Of a stretch of 64,000 nucleotides of DNA, positions 7,866 to 16,459 are shown one piece after another (position 1 is the stretch's first letter; each line of letters begins with the position of its first letter). Both the position numbers and the translations under genes were made by a program. The stretch covers positions 124,001-188,000 of the forward strand of contig NZ_BMMS01000009.1 of the NCBI RefSeq assembly GCF_014646055.1. The letters are read 5' to 3'. A model generated the notes under the pieces. That model searched no databases. It was not told the DNA's origin and worked only from the letters and a program-made list of their open reading frames with translations. Source of the DNA: Wenjunlia tyrosinilytica. Its GTDB lineage: Bacteria; Actinomycetota; Actinomycetes; Streptomycetales; Streptomycetaceae.

Positions 7866-9148
7866 GCGACGCACGCGAGGCTGCCCGTCCGCACGGGACG
7901 GAAGGACCGCACGCCGGTCCCTCCCTGCCCAACGGCGGGCGCGAGGGGCCCACGGGCGCGGATGCGGCGGCACCGCTCCGGCGTCGTGCCGCAGATGGCA
8001 CGAAGGGGCGCACCGTGCTGAGCGGCGCACGGGTGGTGCTGCCCGGAGGCACCGTCGAGGGCGGGCGGCTGGCCGTCGAGGACGGCAGGATCGTGCCGGA
8101 CACCGGCCACGGCGCCGGGATCGACCTGTCCGGCCACTGGATCGTGCCGGGCTTCGTGGACATCCATGTGCACGGCGGCGGAGGCGCCTCGTACTCCTCC
8201 GGCACCGCCGAGGAGGCGCTGAAGGTCGCCCGCCTGCACCGGGCGCACGGCACCACGACGACGCTGGCCAGCCTGGTCACCGGCGACATCGACGACCTGG
8301 GCCGCCAGGCCGCCGCCCTGTCCGAGCTCGTCGAGGACGGCGAGCTGGCCGGTATCCACTTCGAGGGCCCGTTCATCAGCGCCGCCCGCTGCGGCGCCCA
8401 TGAGCCGTCCCTGCTGCGTGACCCCGACCCCGCGGTGGTGCGCAAGCTCGTCGACGCCGCCCGTGGCACCGCGAGGATGCTCACCCTCGCGCCCGAGCTG
8501 CCCGGCGGCCTGGACTCCGTCCGTCTGCTGGTCGAACACGGCGTCATCGCGGCCGTCGGCCACACCGACTCGACCTACGAGGGCTCGCTGGAGGCCGTGG
8601 AGGCGGGCGCCACGGTGGCCACGCACCTGTTCAACGCGATGCCGGGCGTGCACCACCGCCACCCCGGTCCCGTCACCGCGCTGCTCGAGGACGAGCGGAT
8701 CACCGTGGAGCTCATCAACGACGGCATCCATCTGCATCCGTCCGTGCTCAACCTCGCCTTCAACGAGGCCGGTGCCGACCGCGTGGCCTTCATCACCGAC
8801 GCCATGGGCGCGGCGGGGATGGGCGACGGCCTCTATCCGCTCGGCCCGATGCAGGTCCGGGTGGACGAGGGTGTGGCACGGCTCGTGGAGGGCGGGTCCA
8901 TCGCGGGCAGCACGCTCACCCTGGACACCGCGCTCAAGCGGGCGATCGAGGTCAATGGGCTGTCCATCGAGGACGCCGTGCGGGCACTGTCGGGCAACCC
9001 CGCCAGGCTCCTGGGCATCGACGACCGCGTGGGCTCCCTCGAGCCGGGCAAGGACGCCGACCTGGTCGTCCTCGACCGCGACCTCGACCTCGTGGCCGTG
9101 ATGCGGCACGGGATGTGGATCGCCGGGGCGGAGCGCCTGCCACGGTAG
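7862..9148 (+). CDS. nagA: N-acetylglucosamine-6-phosphate deacetylase
   Basis: 428 residues of the amidohydrolase superfamily. The metal/catalytic signatures are in order: HVHGG near residue 103, HLFNAMPG, NDGIHLHPS and ITDAMGAAG with the catalytic Asp near 312. It converts GlcNAc-6-P to GlcN-6-P plus acetate. GTG 7862 is preferred because AAGGAGG lies 7 nt upstream and the GTG overlaps the nagK stop. This gives about 50 extra, poorly conserved-looking N-terminal residues before TVLSGARVVLPGG. An internal GTG near 8013 is the alternative start. Confidence 0.93.
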   Translation: MSDAREAARPHGTEGPHAGPSLPNGGREGPTGADAAAPLRRRAADGTKGRTVLSGARVVLPGGTVEGGRLAVEDGRIVPDTGHGAGIDLSGHWIVPGFVDIHVHGGGGASYSSGTAEEALKVARLHRAHGTTTTLASLVTGDIDDLGRQAAALSELVEDGELAGIHFEGPFISAARCGAHEPSLLRDPDPAVVRKLVDAARGTARMLTLAPELPGGLDSVRLLVEHGVIAAVGHTDSTYEGSLEAVEAGATVATHLFNAMPGVHHRHPGPVTALLEDERITVELINDGIHLHPSVLNLAFNEAGADRVAFITDAMGAAGMGDGLYPLGPMQVRVDEGVARLVEGGSIAGSTLTLDTALKRAIEVNGLSIEDAVRALSGNPARLLGIDDRVGSLEPGKDADLVVLDRDLDLVAVMRHGMWIAGAERLPR

Positions 9149-9161
9149 ATACTCTCCCCGC

Positions 9162-10046
9162 ATGACCGAGACGATCACCCCCGTGCCGTCGCCCGTGCTG
9201 TCCTTCCTGACCGACTACGGGCTGCAGGACGGCTTCGTGGCCGCCTGCCACGGGGTGATCGCCGCCATCTCCCCCAGCGCCCGCGTCATCGACATCACCC
9301 ACCTGGTGCCCCCTCAGGACGTCAGGCGGGGATCCGCCGTGCTGGCCCAGACGCTCCCCCATCTGCCGTCGCGCACCGTACACATCGCCGTCGTGGACCC
9401 CGGCGTGGGCACGGCGCGCCGCTCCATCGCCCTGGCCACCGCGCGCGGTGACATCCTCGTCGGCCCCGACAACGGAATCCTGCACCCCGCCACCGACAGT
9501 CTCGGCGGAGTCGTCTCGGCGCACGAGCTGACGAACCCCGAACTGATGGGCGCTCATGTCTCCTCGACCTTCCACGGCCGGGACGTGTTCGCCCCCGTCG
9601 CCGCGCATCTGGCCAATGGGGTTGCGCTGGCCGAGGTGGGTCCCGCGTTCGCCCCCGCGGAGCTGGTGCGGCTGCCCGCGCCCGAGCGCCACCTCGACCT
9701 CGACGCGGGGCGCGCGGAGGGCGAGGTGGTGACGGTGGACCACTTCGGCAATGTGCAGACCAGCCTCGACCCCGAACTGCTCGCGCAGCTGGGCCTGCGG
9801 CCGGGGCCGGGCGCCGCCGTGTACGTGCGCACACCCCAGGCCGGCGGCGAGGTGCCGTACGCCGGGACGTTCGCCGATGTCCCGGCGGGCGGCCTGGTCG
9901 GCTACACCGACTCCGCGGGGCTGTTCACGGTGGCGGTCAACGGCGGCAGCGCCGCCGCCCGCCTCGGTCTCTCCCCCGGCGACCAGGTGTCGGTGGGCGC
10001 GCCCGGAGCGGCTACGGCCACTTCGCCGGGTAGCCCGACCTGGTGA
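9162..10046 (+). CDS. SAM hydrolase / DUF62 (SAM hydroxide adenosyltransferase) family protein
   Basis: 294 residues. The N-terminal signature LSFLTDYGLQDGFVAACHGVI, together with VDPGVGTARR and GPDNGIL, is diagnostic of the DUF62 family. Its members split S-adenosylmethionine to adenosine and methionine using hydroxide; the fluorinase and chlorinase are relatives. Nothing points to a halogenating role, and hydrolysis is the default. The gene follows nagA by 13 nt and is possibly in the same transcript. Its last 35 bp overlap the end of the convergent gene. Confidence 0.9.
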   Translation: MTETITPVPSPVLSFLTDYGLQDGFVAACHGVIAAISPSARVIDITHLVPPQDVRRGSAVLAQTLPHLPSRTVHIAVVDPGVGTARRSIALATARGDILVGPDNGILHPATDSLGGVVSAHELTNPELMGAHVSSTFHGRDVFAPVAAHLANGVALAEVGPAFAPAELVRLPAPERHLDLDAGRAEGEVVTVDHFGNVQTSLDPELLAQLGLRPGPGAAVYVRTPQAGGEVPYAGTFADVPAGGLVGYTDSAGLFTVAVNGGSAAARLGLSPGDQVSVGAPGAATATSPGSPTW

Positions 10047-11046
10047 GGGCGATCTGGTCGAGGTTGAATTCGCACTGGTCGTCCGAGCCGCAGGTGACCG
10101 CGATGGTGTTCTTGCCCGCCTTGAGCGTGACCAGGCCGTAGGACTTGGTCCACGCCTGCGACCAGTCGTCCTTGTGCGTGTAGTTGTCCAGGCCCAGCTT
10201 CTGCGGCTTGCCGTTCACGACCAGGGTCGCGGTGGCGTCCTCACCGGCGTTGCCGTAGTGCACGTTGAACCGGTACCGCCCGGCCTCGGGCACCTTGACC
10301 TGCCAGGTGGCGGCGGCGCCGGGGGTGTTCATGTGGTCGACGTACACCCCGTCCTTGCCGAGGGCGCCCGTGCGCTCGGTGCTCTTGGCGGCACCGCCCT
10401 CGAGGACCATCGCCGACGCGTCGGTCACCGGCGGCAGCTCGTCGACGGGCTTGTCCGTCGGCTTCTTCGTGTCGTCCTGGCTCGGCTGGTGCGACGCACT
10501 GGGACGGGGGTTGTCGGCCTTGTCGTCCTTCCCGTTGTCGCCGACCAACATCACGATGGCGATGACGACGGCCACCGCCGCCACGACCGCGACCGCGCCT
10601 ATGAGCAGACCGCGGTTGCCGTTGCCGCCGCCGGAGCGCCCCGCGCCGCGCCTGCCGCCGCTTCCGCCGCCGCTGTAGGCGGGGTCGGCCTGGGGCTCGG
10701 GGGCGTACTGCGGCTGGGCGTACGTCGGCTGCCCGTAGTCCGGCTGCCCGTACTCCGGCGGCGCGGACTGGGCCTGCTGGGGCGGGTAGCCGTACCCGCC
10801 CTGCGGCGGCGACTGGGGCGGGTAGCCGTACCCGCCGGTGCGCTGGCCCTGGCGTGAGGTGTTCTGCCCGACGCGCGTGACCTGGTTGTACGAGGTCCGC
10901 GGAACGCCCGGCTGCCCGTACTGGGGCTGCACCTGCGTCGCGGCGTCGGCGCTGTGGCCCTCGCCGCCCTCCTGGCGGTACAGGTAGGCGAACGGATCGT
11001 CGTCCTCGGGCGTCCCGTTGCCATGGCCGTTGGTGCCGGCAGTCAT
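10012..11046 (-). CDS. membrane-anchored protein with Tyr/Gln/Pro-rich N-terminus and CBM-like C-terminal domain
   Basis: 344 residues. The first 150 are hydrophilic and repetitive (YGQP, GGYGYPPQ units). One transmembrane helix (LLIGAVAVVAAVAVVIAIV) follows at about 178-200. A Ser/Thr/Asp-rich linker leads to a 125-residue beta-rich domain (WQVKVPEAGRYRFNVHYGN, ATLVVNGKP, FNLDQIAL) that resembles CBM35/CBM6 carbohydrate-binding modules. Topology would put the sugar-binding domain outside. ATG 11046 is supported by GGGAGG about 11 nt upstream. Confidence 0.75.
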   Translation of the reverse strand: MTAGTNGHGNGTPEDDDPFAYLYRQEGGEGHSADAATQVQPQYGQPGVPRTSYNQVTRVGQNTSRQGQRTGGYGYPPQSPPQGGYGYPPQQAQSAPPEYGQPDYGQPTYAQPQYAPEPQADPAYSGGGSGGRRGAGRSGGGNGNRGLLIGAVAVVAAVAVVIAIVMLVGDNGKDDKADNPRPSASHQPSQDDTKKPTDKPVDELPPVTDASAMVLEGGAAKSTERTGALGKDGVYVDHMNTPGAAATWQVKVPEAGRYRFNVHYGNAGEDATATLVVNGKPQKLGLDNYTHKDDWSQAWTKSYGLVTLKAGKNTIAVTCGSDDQCEFNLDQIALTRSGYPAKWP

Positions 11047-11282
11047 CCGCTCGTCAACCTCCCACTGAAGCTGGCCTTGGCGCACTCGCGCCCGTCAGCC
11101 GTATCAGGGCCGGGGTGCTCGGGGGAAGCAGATCTTCTGCGCGATGGCCAATGTTCATGATCGTTCAACCGGTGGCAGCCCTCACGGCGTCTGCCGACCG
11201 CAGCGTTGCGGACATACCTGACCCGCTGCACCCTACCCCGAACGGAGGAGTGCCAGTATCCACGTTCGGCAGACGGACGGGT

Positions 11283-12944
11283 TCAACCGGCCCTGCGGTG
11301 GTTGCGGGAACGGGATCTCTTGTCGACGTACATCCGCTGGTCGGCACTGTGCAGCACCTCTTCGGCGGTCATCCCGCAGGCGGCCCAGCCGATGCCGAAG
11401 CTCGCCCCCACCCTGACGGCCCGGCCGTCCACACGCATCGGCGGCGACAGCGCCGTACGCAGGCGTTCCGCGAGCTCCGAGGCGTCGGCCCTGCCGAGCC
11501 CGTCCGCGAGCACCACGAACTCGTCACCGCCGAGCCGGGCCACCGTGTCACCGTCGCGCACGGCGTTGGACAGCCTGCGCGCCACCTCCACCAGGACGGC
11601 GTCCCCGGTGTGGTGCCCGAACCTGTCGTTGATCGACTTGAAGCCGTCGAGGTCGCAGAAGAGCACCGCGACGCCCTTGATCCCGCGGTCGTCGCCCTGG
11701 CCCTCGACATCCGGGTCGGCGGACTCCCCGTCCGGCGTCACCGCGTGGACATGGCCGTCGTAGCCCGTCGGCATCGTCAGGCCCTCGAGGCCGAAGCTGT
11801 CGAACGCGTCCGCCAGCCCCGTGTCCAAGGTCGTGACCGAGCCTATGCCGGCGGCGTCCGGCTCATGTGCGCGATCACACAGCCGCCGCCCGAGGCGGGA
11901 GCGCAGCTCGGCGCTGTTCGGCAGCCCGGTGAGCGCGTCGTGGCTGGCCCGGTGGGCGAGCTGGAGTTCGTGCCGCTTGCGCTCCTCGATGTCCTCGACG
12001 TGCGTGAGCAGGTAGCGTGGGCCGTCGGCGGCGTCGGCGACGACCGAGTTGCGCAGCGAGACCCACAGGTAGCTGCCGTCGGGGCGAGAGAGCCGAAGCT
12101 CCGCCCGGCCGCCCTCGGCCGAGGTGCGCACGAGCAGATCCAGGTCCTCGAGGTGGACCAGGTCGGCGAAGGAGTAGCGGCGCAGGATCGTCGCCGGGCG
12201 GCCGAGCAGGCGGCACAGGGCGTCATTGGCGCGGTGCAGCTTCCCCTGCTGGTCCCCGCTCATCTCGGCGATGGCCATGCCGCTGGGGGCGTACTCGAAC
12301 GCCTGGCGGAAGCTCTCCTCGCTGGCCCGCAGCGCCTGCTGTTCGCGCTCGAGGCGGACCAGGGCGCGCTGCATATTGGAGCGCAGCCGCGCGTTGCTGA
12401 TGGCGATGCCGGCCTGGGAGCTGTACATCTGCAGGGCCTCGCGGACCCAGGGGCCGGGGCGCTTGCCGTTGCGCGGCCGGTCGACGGAGAGCACACCGAG
12501 CAGCTCGTTGCTGCTGTACATGGGGGCGAAGAGACGGTCGTTCGGGTGCCAGCTGTCCGGGTACATCGGCGACGCCGGGCCCTCGCCCGGCCAGGAGGGC
12601 ACGTCGTCGCCGTCGAGGCTCCAGCCGATCTCGTACGGGATGAAGCACAGGGTGCCCCACACCTCGCCCATGGAAAGACGCCGGTCCCAGGCCTCGCGCG
12701 AGCCGACCCGCCCGGCCATGAGCGCCTCTGCGGCGGCGCTGCCGGACACCGCGGCGACCACGAGATCGCCGTCCGGGCCGACCAGGTTCACGACGGCGAT
12801 CTGGAATCCGAGCCCGGACACGACACCGTCCGCGACCGCCTGCAGGGTCTCGGCCAGGCTGCGGGCCGCGTTCAGCTCCGCAACAACTTGGTGCAGCTGA
12901 CGCAGGGTCCCCAGCCGGACATACTGCTCCGACTCGGCTTCCAT
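11283..12944 (-). CDS. cdgB: diguanylate cyclase, GAF-PAS-GGDEF
   Basis: 553 residues. It contains a GAF-like domain (about 20-170), a PAS/PAC domain (about 190-310) and a GGDEF domain. The active site reads LGGDEF near residue 467, so GTP to c-di-GMP synthesis is expected. An RxxD (RDGD) five residues before it is an intact product-inhibition I-site. About 50 extra, acidic low-complexity residues separate DALTGLPN from LFCDLDGFK. ATG 12944, with GGGGAG upstream, gives a length matching my recollection of S. coelicolor CdgB; ATG 12980 is an alternative. A BldD-like box lies 89 bp upstream. Confidence 0.9.
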   Translation of the reverse strand: MEAESEQYVRLGTLRQLHQVVAELNAARSLAETLQAVADGVVSGLGFQIAVVNLVGPDGDLVVAAVSGSAAAEALMAGRVGSREAWDRRLSMGEVWGTLCFIPYEIGWSLDGDDVPSWPGEGPASPMYPDSWHPNDRLFAPMYSSNELLGVLSVDRPRNGKRPGPWVREALQMYSSQAGIAISNARLRSNMQRALVRLEREQQALRASEESFRQAFEYAPSGMAIAEMSGDQQGKLHRANDALCRLLGRPATILRRYSFADLVHLEDLDLLVRTSAEGGRAELRLSRPDGSYLWVSLRNSVVADAADGPRYLLTHVEDIEERKRHELQLAHRASHDALTGLPNSAELRSRLGRRLCDRAHEPDAAGIGSVTTLDTGLADAFDSFGLEGLTMPTGYDGHVHAVTPDGESADPDVEGQGDDRGIKGVAVLFCDLDGFKSINDRFGHHTGDAVLVEVARRLSNAVRDGDTVARLGGDEFVVLADGLGRADASELAERLRTALSPPMRVDGRAVRVGASFGIGWAACGMTAEEVLHSADQRMYVDKRSRSRNHRRAG

Positions 12945-13252
12945 TGATCTCCCCGAGCCCTCGACGTCGTCTCCTGACATTTCCTATGGTCCGATCGCAG
13001 AAGCAACTGAATCACAGCGAGCAGTGCGCTCGGTACGCAGGGTCAACAATTAGTGGCGCTTGTGACTCACCTCACAGCATGTTGTGTGCAAGTTGTGATG
13101 GAGTTGCCCGGTTCCGGCACGGTTGCGGTGCTGATCCTGCGCCGTTTCGGCATTTGTTCGATCGTCCTCGACCGGCCTCGGTCGAAGGTCTTGCCTGCGC
13201 ATACACCCCTGGCCCCTTATCCCACGTATGCGGCGGGGATAGCGTTCAAAGT
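12945..13252. other. divergent promoter region between cdgB and the flavin reductase
   Basis: This 308-bp stretch carries no convincing coding frame. It is visibly less GC-rich around 13000-13180 than its surroundings, as expected for regulatory DNA. It holds the BldD-like box annotated separately and a partly symmetrical GTGACTCACCTCACA at 13062-13076. Confidence 0.7.
13033..13045 (-). promoter_or_regulatory. BldD-like operator upstream of cdgB
   Basis: On the minus strand the sequence is TGACCCTGCGTAC. It agrees with the published BldD consensus TNACNCWGNGTNA at every specified position but the last. It lies 89 bp before the cdgB start. cdgB is a known BldD target in S. coelicolor, so the site is plausible, though binding is inferred. 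Confidence 0.6.
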
Positions 13253-13834
13253 GTGCGACAGATTGTGCAGGACACCTCACAGACGACCACGGCCGACCCC
13301 GCCGAGCCGACCGACCGCCATGCTGGAAGCGTGCATCCCGACGACTACAGAGCCGCGCTCTCCCGCCTCGCGGGAGGCGTTGTCCTCGTCACCGCGCACG
13401 ACCCGGAGGACGGGCCCCGCGGTGAGGACGTGGGGATGACCGCCACGGCGTTCATGTCGGTGTCCCTCGATCCGCCGCTCGTCACGGTCAGCGTCCGGAA
13501 CGACTCGCGCATGGAGGAACTGCTCTCCCGGCAGCCGCTGTGGGCGGTGTCGGTGCTCTCGGAGAGCCAGCGGCACATCGCGGGGCGGTTCGCGATGCGC
13601 GGGCGGATCAGCGACCGGCTGCTGTTCGAGGACATCCCGTACTACCGCGGGGAGGAGTCGGGGGCGCCGATCCTCGGCGGGGCACTGGCGGTGCTGGAGT
13701 GCCGGACCGAGCAACTCGTCCCCGCCGGTGACCACACCCTCGCCATCGGGCTGGTGCTCGCGGCGCAGACCCCGAGCGCGGACGGCGGGCCGCTGGCGTA
13801 TTTCCGGGGGAAGTACCGGTATTTGTCGAAGTAG
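13253..13834 (+). CDS. flavin reductase-like FMN-binding protein
   Basis: 193 residues of the flavin-reductase (FMN-binding split barrel) family: ALSRLAGGVVLVTA at the start of the domain, GMTATAFMSVSLDPPLVTVSV as the flavin-binding stretch, and a C-terminal AYFRGKYRYL. Such proteins reduce FMN with NAD(P)H or serve as the reductase half of two-component monooxygenases. The GTG at 13253 leaves about 35 variable residues before the domain, and GTG 13265 is an alternative. No monooxygenase partner is adjacent. Confidence 0.85.
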   Translation: MRQIVQDTSQTTTADPAEPTDRHAGSVHPDDYRAALSRLAGGVVLVTAHDPEDGPRGEDVGMTATAFMSVSLDPPLVTVSVRNDSRMEELLSRQPLWAVSVLSESQRHIAGRFAMRGRISDRLLFEDIPYYRGEESGAPILGGALAVLECRTEQLVPAGDHTLAIGLVLAAQTPSADGGPLAYFRGKYRYLSK

Positions 13835-13938
13835 GGGGATCCAAGGGCGACGCGGATCCGCGCCGCTCGAAACCTGGCTGTCGCTCGTGTTCCCGTGCCG
13901 GCCGCCAGGCCAGGCAAGCGGGAAGCGGGATGCGCGCC

Positions 13939-14022
13939 GGGTCGTGGCCGGATGCTTGCCCGGGCCGGGTCGTGGCCGGATGCTTGCCCGGGCCGGGTCG
14001 TGGCCGGATGCTTGCCCGGGCC
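13939..14022. repeat. three exact tandem copies of a 28-bp repeat
   Basis: Copies begin at 13939, 13967 and 13995, each starting GGGTCGTGGCCGGATGC. They lie between the 3' ends of the convergent flavin reductase and arfB genes. A 28-bp period is not a multiple of three, so the array is almost certainly noncoding. Confidence 0.95.
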
Positions 14023-14053
14023 GGGCGGGCTTGGCGCCGCTGAGCGCCGCAGG

Positions 14054-14482
14054 CTACGTCTCGTAGCGGCCGCTGCGCCCGCGTTTGATCTGGCTGCGGC
14101 GGCGCTTGTTCTCCAGCCGGCGCTCGATCATCCCGCGGGTCGGCCTGGTCGCCCTGCGGGGGCGCGGCGGGGGCGCGGTCGCCTCGGCGAGCAGGGCGCC
14201 CAGCCTGGTGAGGGCAACCTCGCGGTTGCGCCACTGCGAGCGGTGCTCGGACGCGCGCACGGACACCACGCCGTCGACGAGCCTGCCCGCCAGCCGCTCC
14301 AGCGCGCGCTCCCTCCACACCTCGGGCAGCACGGCCGAGTTGGCTATGTCGTAGCGCAGCTCCACCTGGCTGTCGCTGGTGTTCACATGCTGGCCGCCAG
14401 GCCCGGACGAGCGCGAGAAACGCCACTGGAGCTCGGCCTCCGGGACGGAGACCGAGCCGCGGATGTGCACGGGCCCGGACAT
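14054..14482 (-). CDS. arfB: alternative ribosome-rescue factor / peptidyl-tRNA hydrolase ArfB (YaeJ)
   Basis: 142 residues. The release-factor domain carries the catalytic GGQ ([20 protein letters not shown]). The C-terminal tail is basic ([21 protein letters not shown]), the shape of the ArfB tail that enters the empty mRNA channel of stalled ribosomes. It hydrolyses peptidyl-tRNA on stalled ribosomes. The full domain and usual length of about 140 residues are present. Confidence 0.93.
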   Translation of the reverse strand: MSGPVHIRGSVSVPEAELQWRFSRSSGPGGQHVNTSDSQVELRYDIANSAVLPEVWRERALERLAGRLVDGVVSVRASEHRSQWRNREVALTRLGALLAEATAPPPRPRRATRPTRGMIERRLENKRRRSQIKRGRSGRYET

Positions 14483-14648
14483 GGTCCCAATGATCGCGCA
14501 GCCGGGCGCGCGCCGTCACGGCGTTTTCTCCCCCAAGGGAACCGCGCATCCCCCTGACGGCGTTCTGTGGGTTAGCGATAGCGTCGGCGCAGTCGTCGTC
14601 GACCCTGACACGACGGACGCTCGACACAAACGGAGGAAGGTACCCCCG

Positions 14649-15224
14649 ATGGCTGTAAGCCTGTCCAAGGGCGGCAATGTCTCGCTCACCAAGGAGGCCC
14701 CCGGCCTCACCGCCGTCACGGTCGGCCTCGGCTGGGACGTCCGCACCACGACCGGTACCGACTTCGACCTCGACGCGAGCGCCATCGCGGTGAACGCGAC
14801 GGGCAAGGTCGTCTCGGACGGACACTTCGTCTTCTTCAACAACAAGTCGACCCCGGACCAGACCATCGTCCACACCGGCGACAACCGCACCGGCGAGGGC
14901 GCGGGCGACGACGAGGCGATCAACGTCAACCTCGCGGGCCTGCCCGCCGACGTCGACAAGATCGTCTTCCCGGTCTCGGTCTACGACGCGGAGAACCGCG
15001 GCCAGAACTTCGGCCAGGTCCGCAACGCCTACATCCGCGTCATCAACCAGGCCGGCGGAGCCGAGATCGCCCGCTACGACCTGACCGAGGACGCGGCCAC
15101 CGAGACCGCGATGGTCTTCGGCGAGCTGTACCGCAACGGCGCCGAGTGGAAGTTCCGCGCCGTGGGCCAGGGCTACGCCTCGGGCCTCTCGGGCATCGCG
15201 AAGGACTTCGGCGTCAACATCTGA
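14649..15224 (+). CDS. TerD-family calcium-binding stress protein
   Basis: 191 residues. It begins [20 protein letters not shown] and contains GLGWD and DFDLDASA, with acidic loops ([18 protein letters not shown]) that bind calcium in TerD proteins. The family is linked to tellurite, phage and redox stress and, in Streptomyces, to development. ATG 14649 is preceded by GGAGGAAGG. It stands alone, without other ter genes, so a full tellurite operon is not implied. Confidence 0.93.
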   Translation: MAVSLSKGGNVSLTKEAPGLTAVTVGLGWDVRTTTGTDFDLDASAIAVNATGKVVSDGHFVFFNNKSTPDQTIVHTGDNRTGEGAGDDEAINVNLAGLPADVDKIVFPVSVYDAENRGQNFGQVRNAYIRVINQAGGAEIARYDLTEDAATETAMVFGELYRNGAEWKFRAVGQGYASGLSGIAKDFGVNI

Positions 15225-15233
15225 CAGCGCGCC

Positions 15234-15274
15234 GAACGGCCCCCTTCACCCATTCGGGTGCACGGGGGCCGTTC
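15234..15274 (+). terminator. hairpin downstream of the TerD gene
   Basis: Eleven-bp arms GAACGGCCCCC and GGGGGCCGTTC enclose an 18-19 nt loop, starting 10 nt after the stop codon. Confidence 0.8.
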
Positions 15275-15339
15275 GGGTTGTCACTGCCGGGCTGTCGCTG
15301 CGGTGCTGTCGCTGCCGGGCTGTCGCTGCCGGGCGGCGG

Positions 15340-15825
15340 CTAGACGCGGGGGAACCGCGTGGCCAGCAGCCACAGCGCGGGGTTGGCCGCGAGGCCCTCG
15401 TGCATGTCGTTGAGGTCCTCGATCAGGTCGTGCAGGAAGTCACGGGCCTCGCGCCGCAGGTCCTCGTGGCGAACGGTCAGCCGCTCGTCCTCGACCCAGT
15501 CCGCCCGGATCTCCACCCATCCGAACCTACGGGCGAACCGCAGCCGGTCCGCCGTCTCGGTGAAGTCCAGCTCGGCGCTCTGCACCCTGGCGCTGCGGCT
15601 GCCCGCGGGGTCCTGGTCCAGCTCCTCCACGATGTCGCACAGCGCCCAGGCGAAGTCGAGGACCGGCACCCATCCCCAGGTTGTGGACAGCTCCGCCTCC
15701 TCGTCGGCCACGTAGACGTCGCCGGAGAACAGGTCATGACGCAGCGTCCGTACGTCCGCCGTGCGGTAGTCCGTCTGCGGCGGGTCGGGGAAGCGCTTGG
15801 ACAGGGAGTAGCCGAGCTCGATCAC
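15340..15825 (-). CDS. conserved hypothetical protein
   Basis: 161 residues, ATG start. It is acidic and rich in Trp and Arg (LSTTWGWVPVLDFAWALCDIV, RFARRFGWVEIRADWVEDERL), with no signal peptide or membrane segment and no motif I recognise. The C-terminal part (REARDFLHDLIEDLNDMHEGL) looks helical. It reads as a soluble cytoplasmic protein. No function can be assigned. Confidence 0.7.
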   Translation of the reverse strand: MIELGYSLSKRFPDPPQTDYRTADVRTLRHDLFSGDVYVADEEAELSTTWGWVPVLDFAWALCDIVEELDQDPAGSRSARVQSAELDFTETADRLRFARRFGWVEIRADWVEDERLTVRHEDLRREARDFLHDLIEDLNDMHEGLAANPALWLLATRFPRV

Positions 15826-16459
15826 GGCCCGATGGTGTCACGGTTGGCGCCGGGAGCCGTTGCCCCTGCCCCGCGGCTCGTTCGAGCGGTCACCGCTCCC
15901 CGTGTCCGCCGCAGCTCCTCGTGTCCGCCGCCACGCCGACGCGCCGCCGCATCCCCGCGCTCACCGTTCGACGCCTGCGCTCACCGTTCTCCGCCTGCGC
16001 TCACCGAAGGACGTCGAGATCACCGACGGCCACAAGCCCTTCATCCTTCCGGCCTTCCTGCGCCTTCTGCCCGAGCCGTCCGAGCCGTCCGAGCAGGCCG
16101 AGCCGTCCGAGCAGGCCGAGCAGGCCGACGTGCTCAGGCGCAGGCTCGCCTTCCGCGACATCCCCCGCGAGCTTCCTCTACAAGGACGGCGAGCCGGTGC
16201 GCATGGCGGAGGTCGACGACCCTTTCCGCTAAAGCATGCTGCGGGTGGGCCCGCGCCACCGCCCCCGCCGAGCGCGAATGGCTCAAGGAAGCCATCTCCG
16301 ACCTCGAAGCCTCCGCCCGACGGCCACTGCCGGGCGCCCGCCAACTGACGTCCGTTGCTGAAAACCGGCGCCTGAAAACCGGCGCCCGAGTACCGGCGCA
16401 TGAAGACCGGCGCCTGGCGCCTGGGCCCGACTGCCCGCGGCCAACCGCCCCGAGCTCCG
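15826..16459 (+). pseudogene. decayed coding remnant, family unknown
   Basis: No intact gene is seen, but protein-like pieces occur in different + frames. VEITDGHKPFILPAFLRLLP starts near 16012. FLYKDGEPVRMAEVDDPFR ends at a stop at 16232. EREWLKEAISDLEAS starts near 16270. GAGCCGTCCGAGCAGGCC-type repeats at 16074-16130 sit between them. The pattern suggests a gene broken by frameshifts and repeat growth. I do not recognise the parent family. Confidence 0.35.

Noticed and set aside
14649-15224. Tellurite-resistance operon
   Set aside because: Only a single TerD protein is present, with no TerABCE or TerZ-type neighbours.
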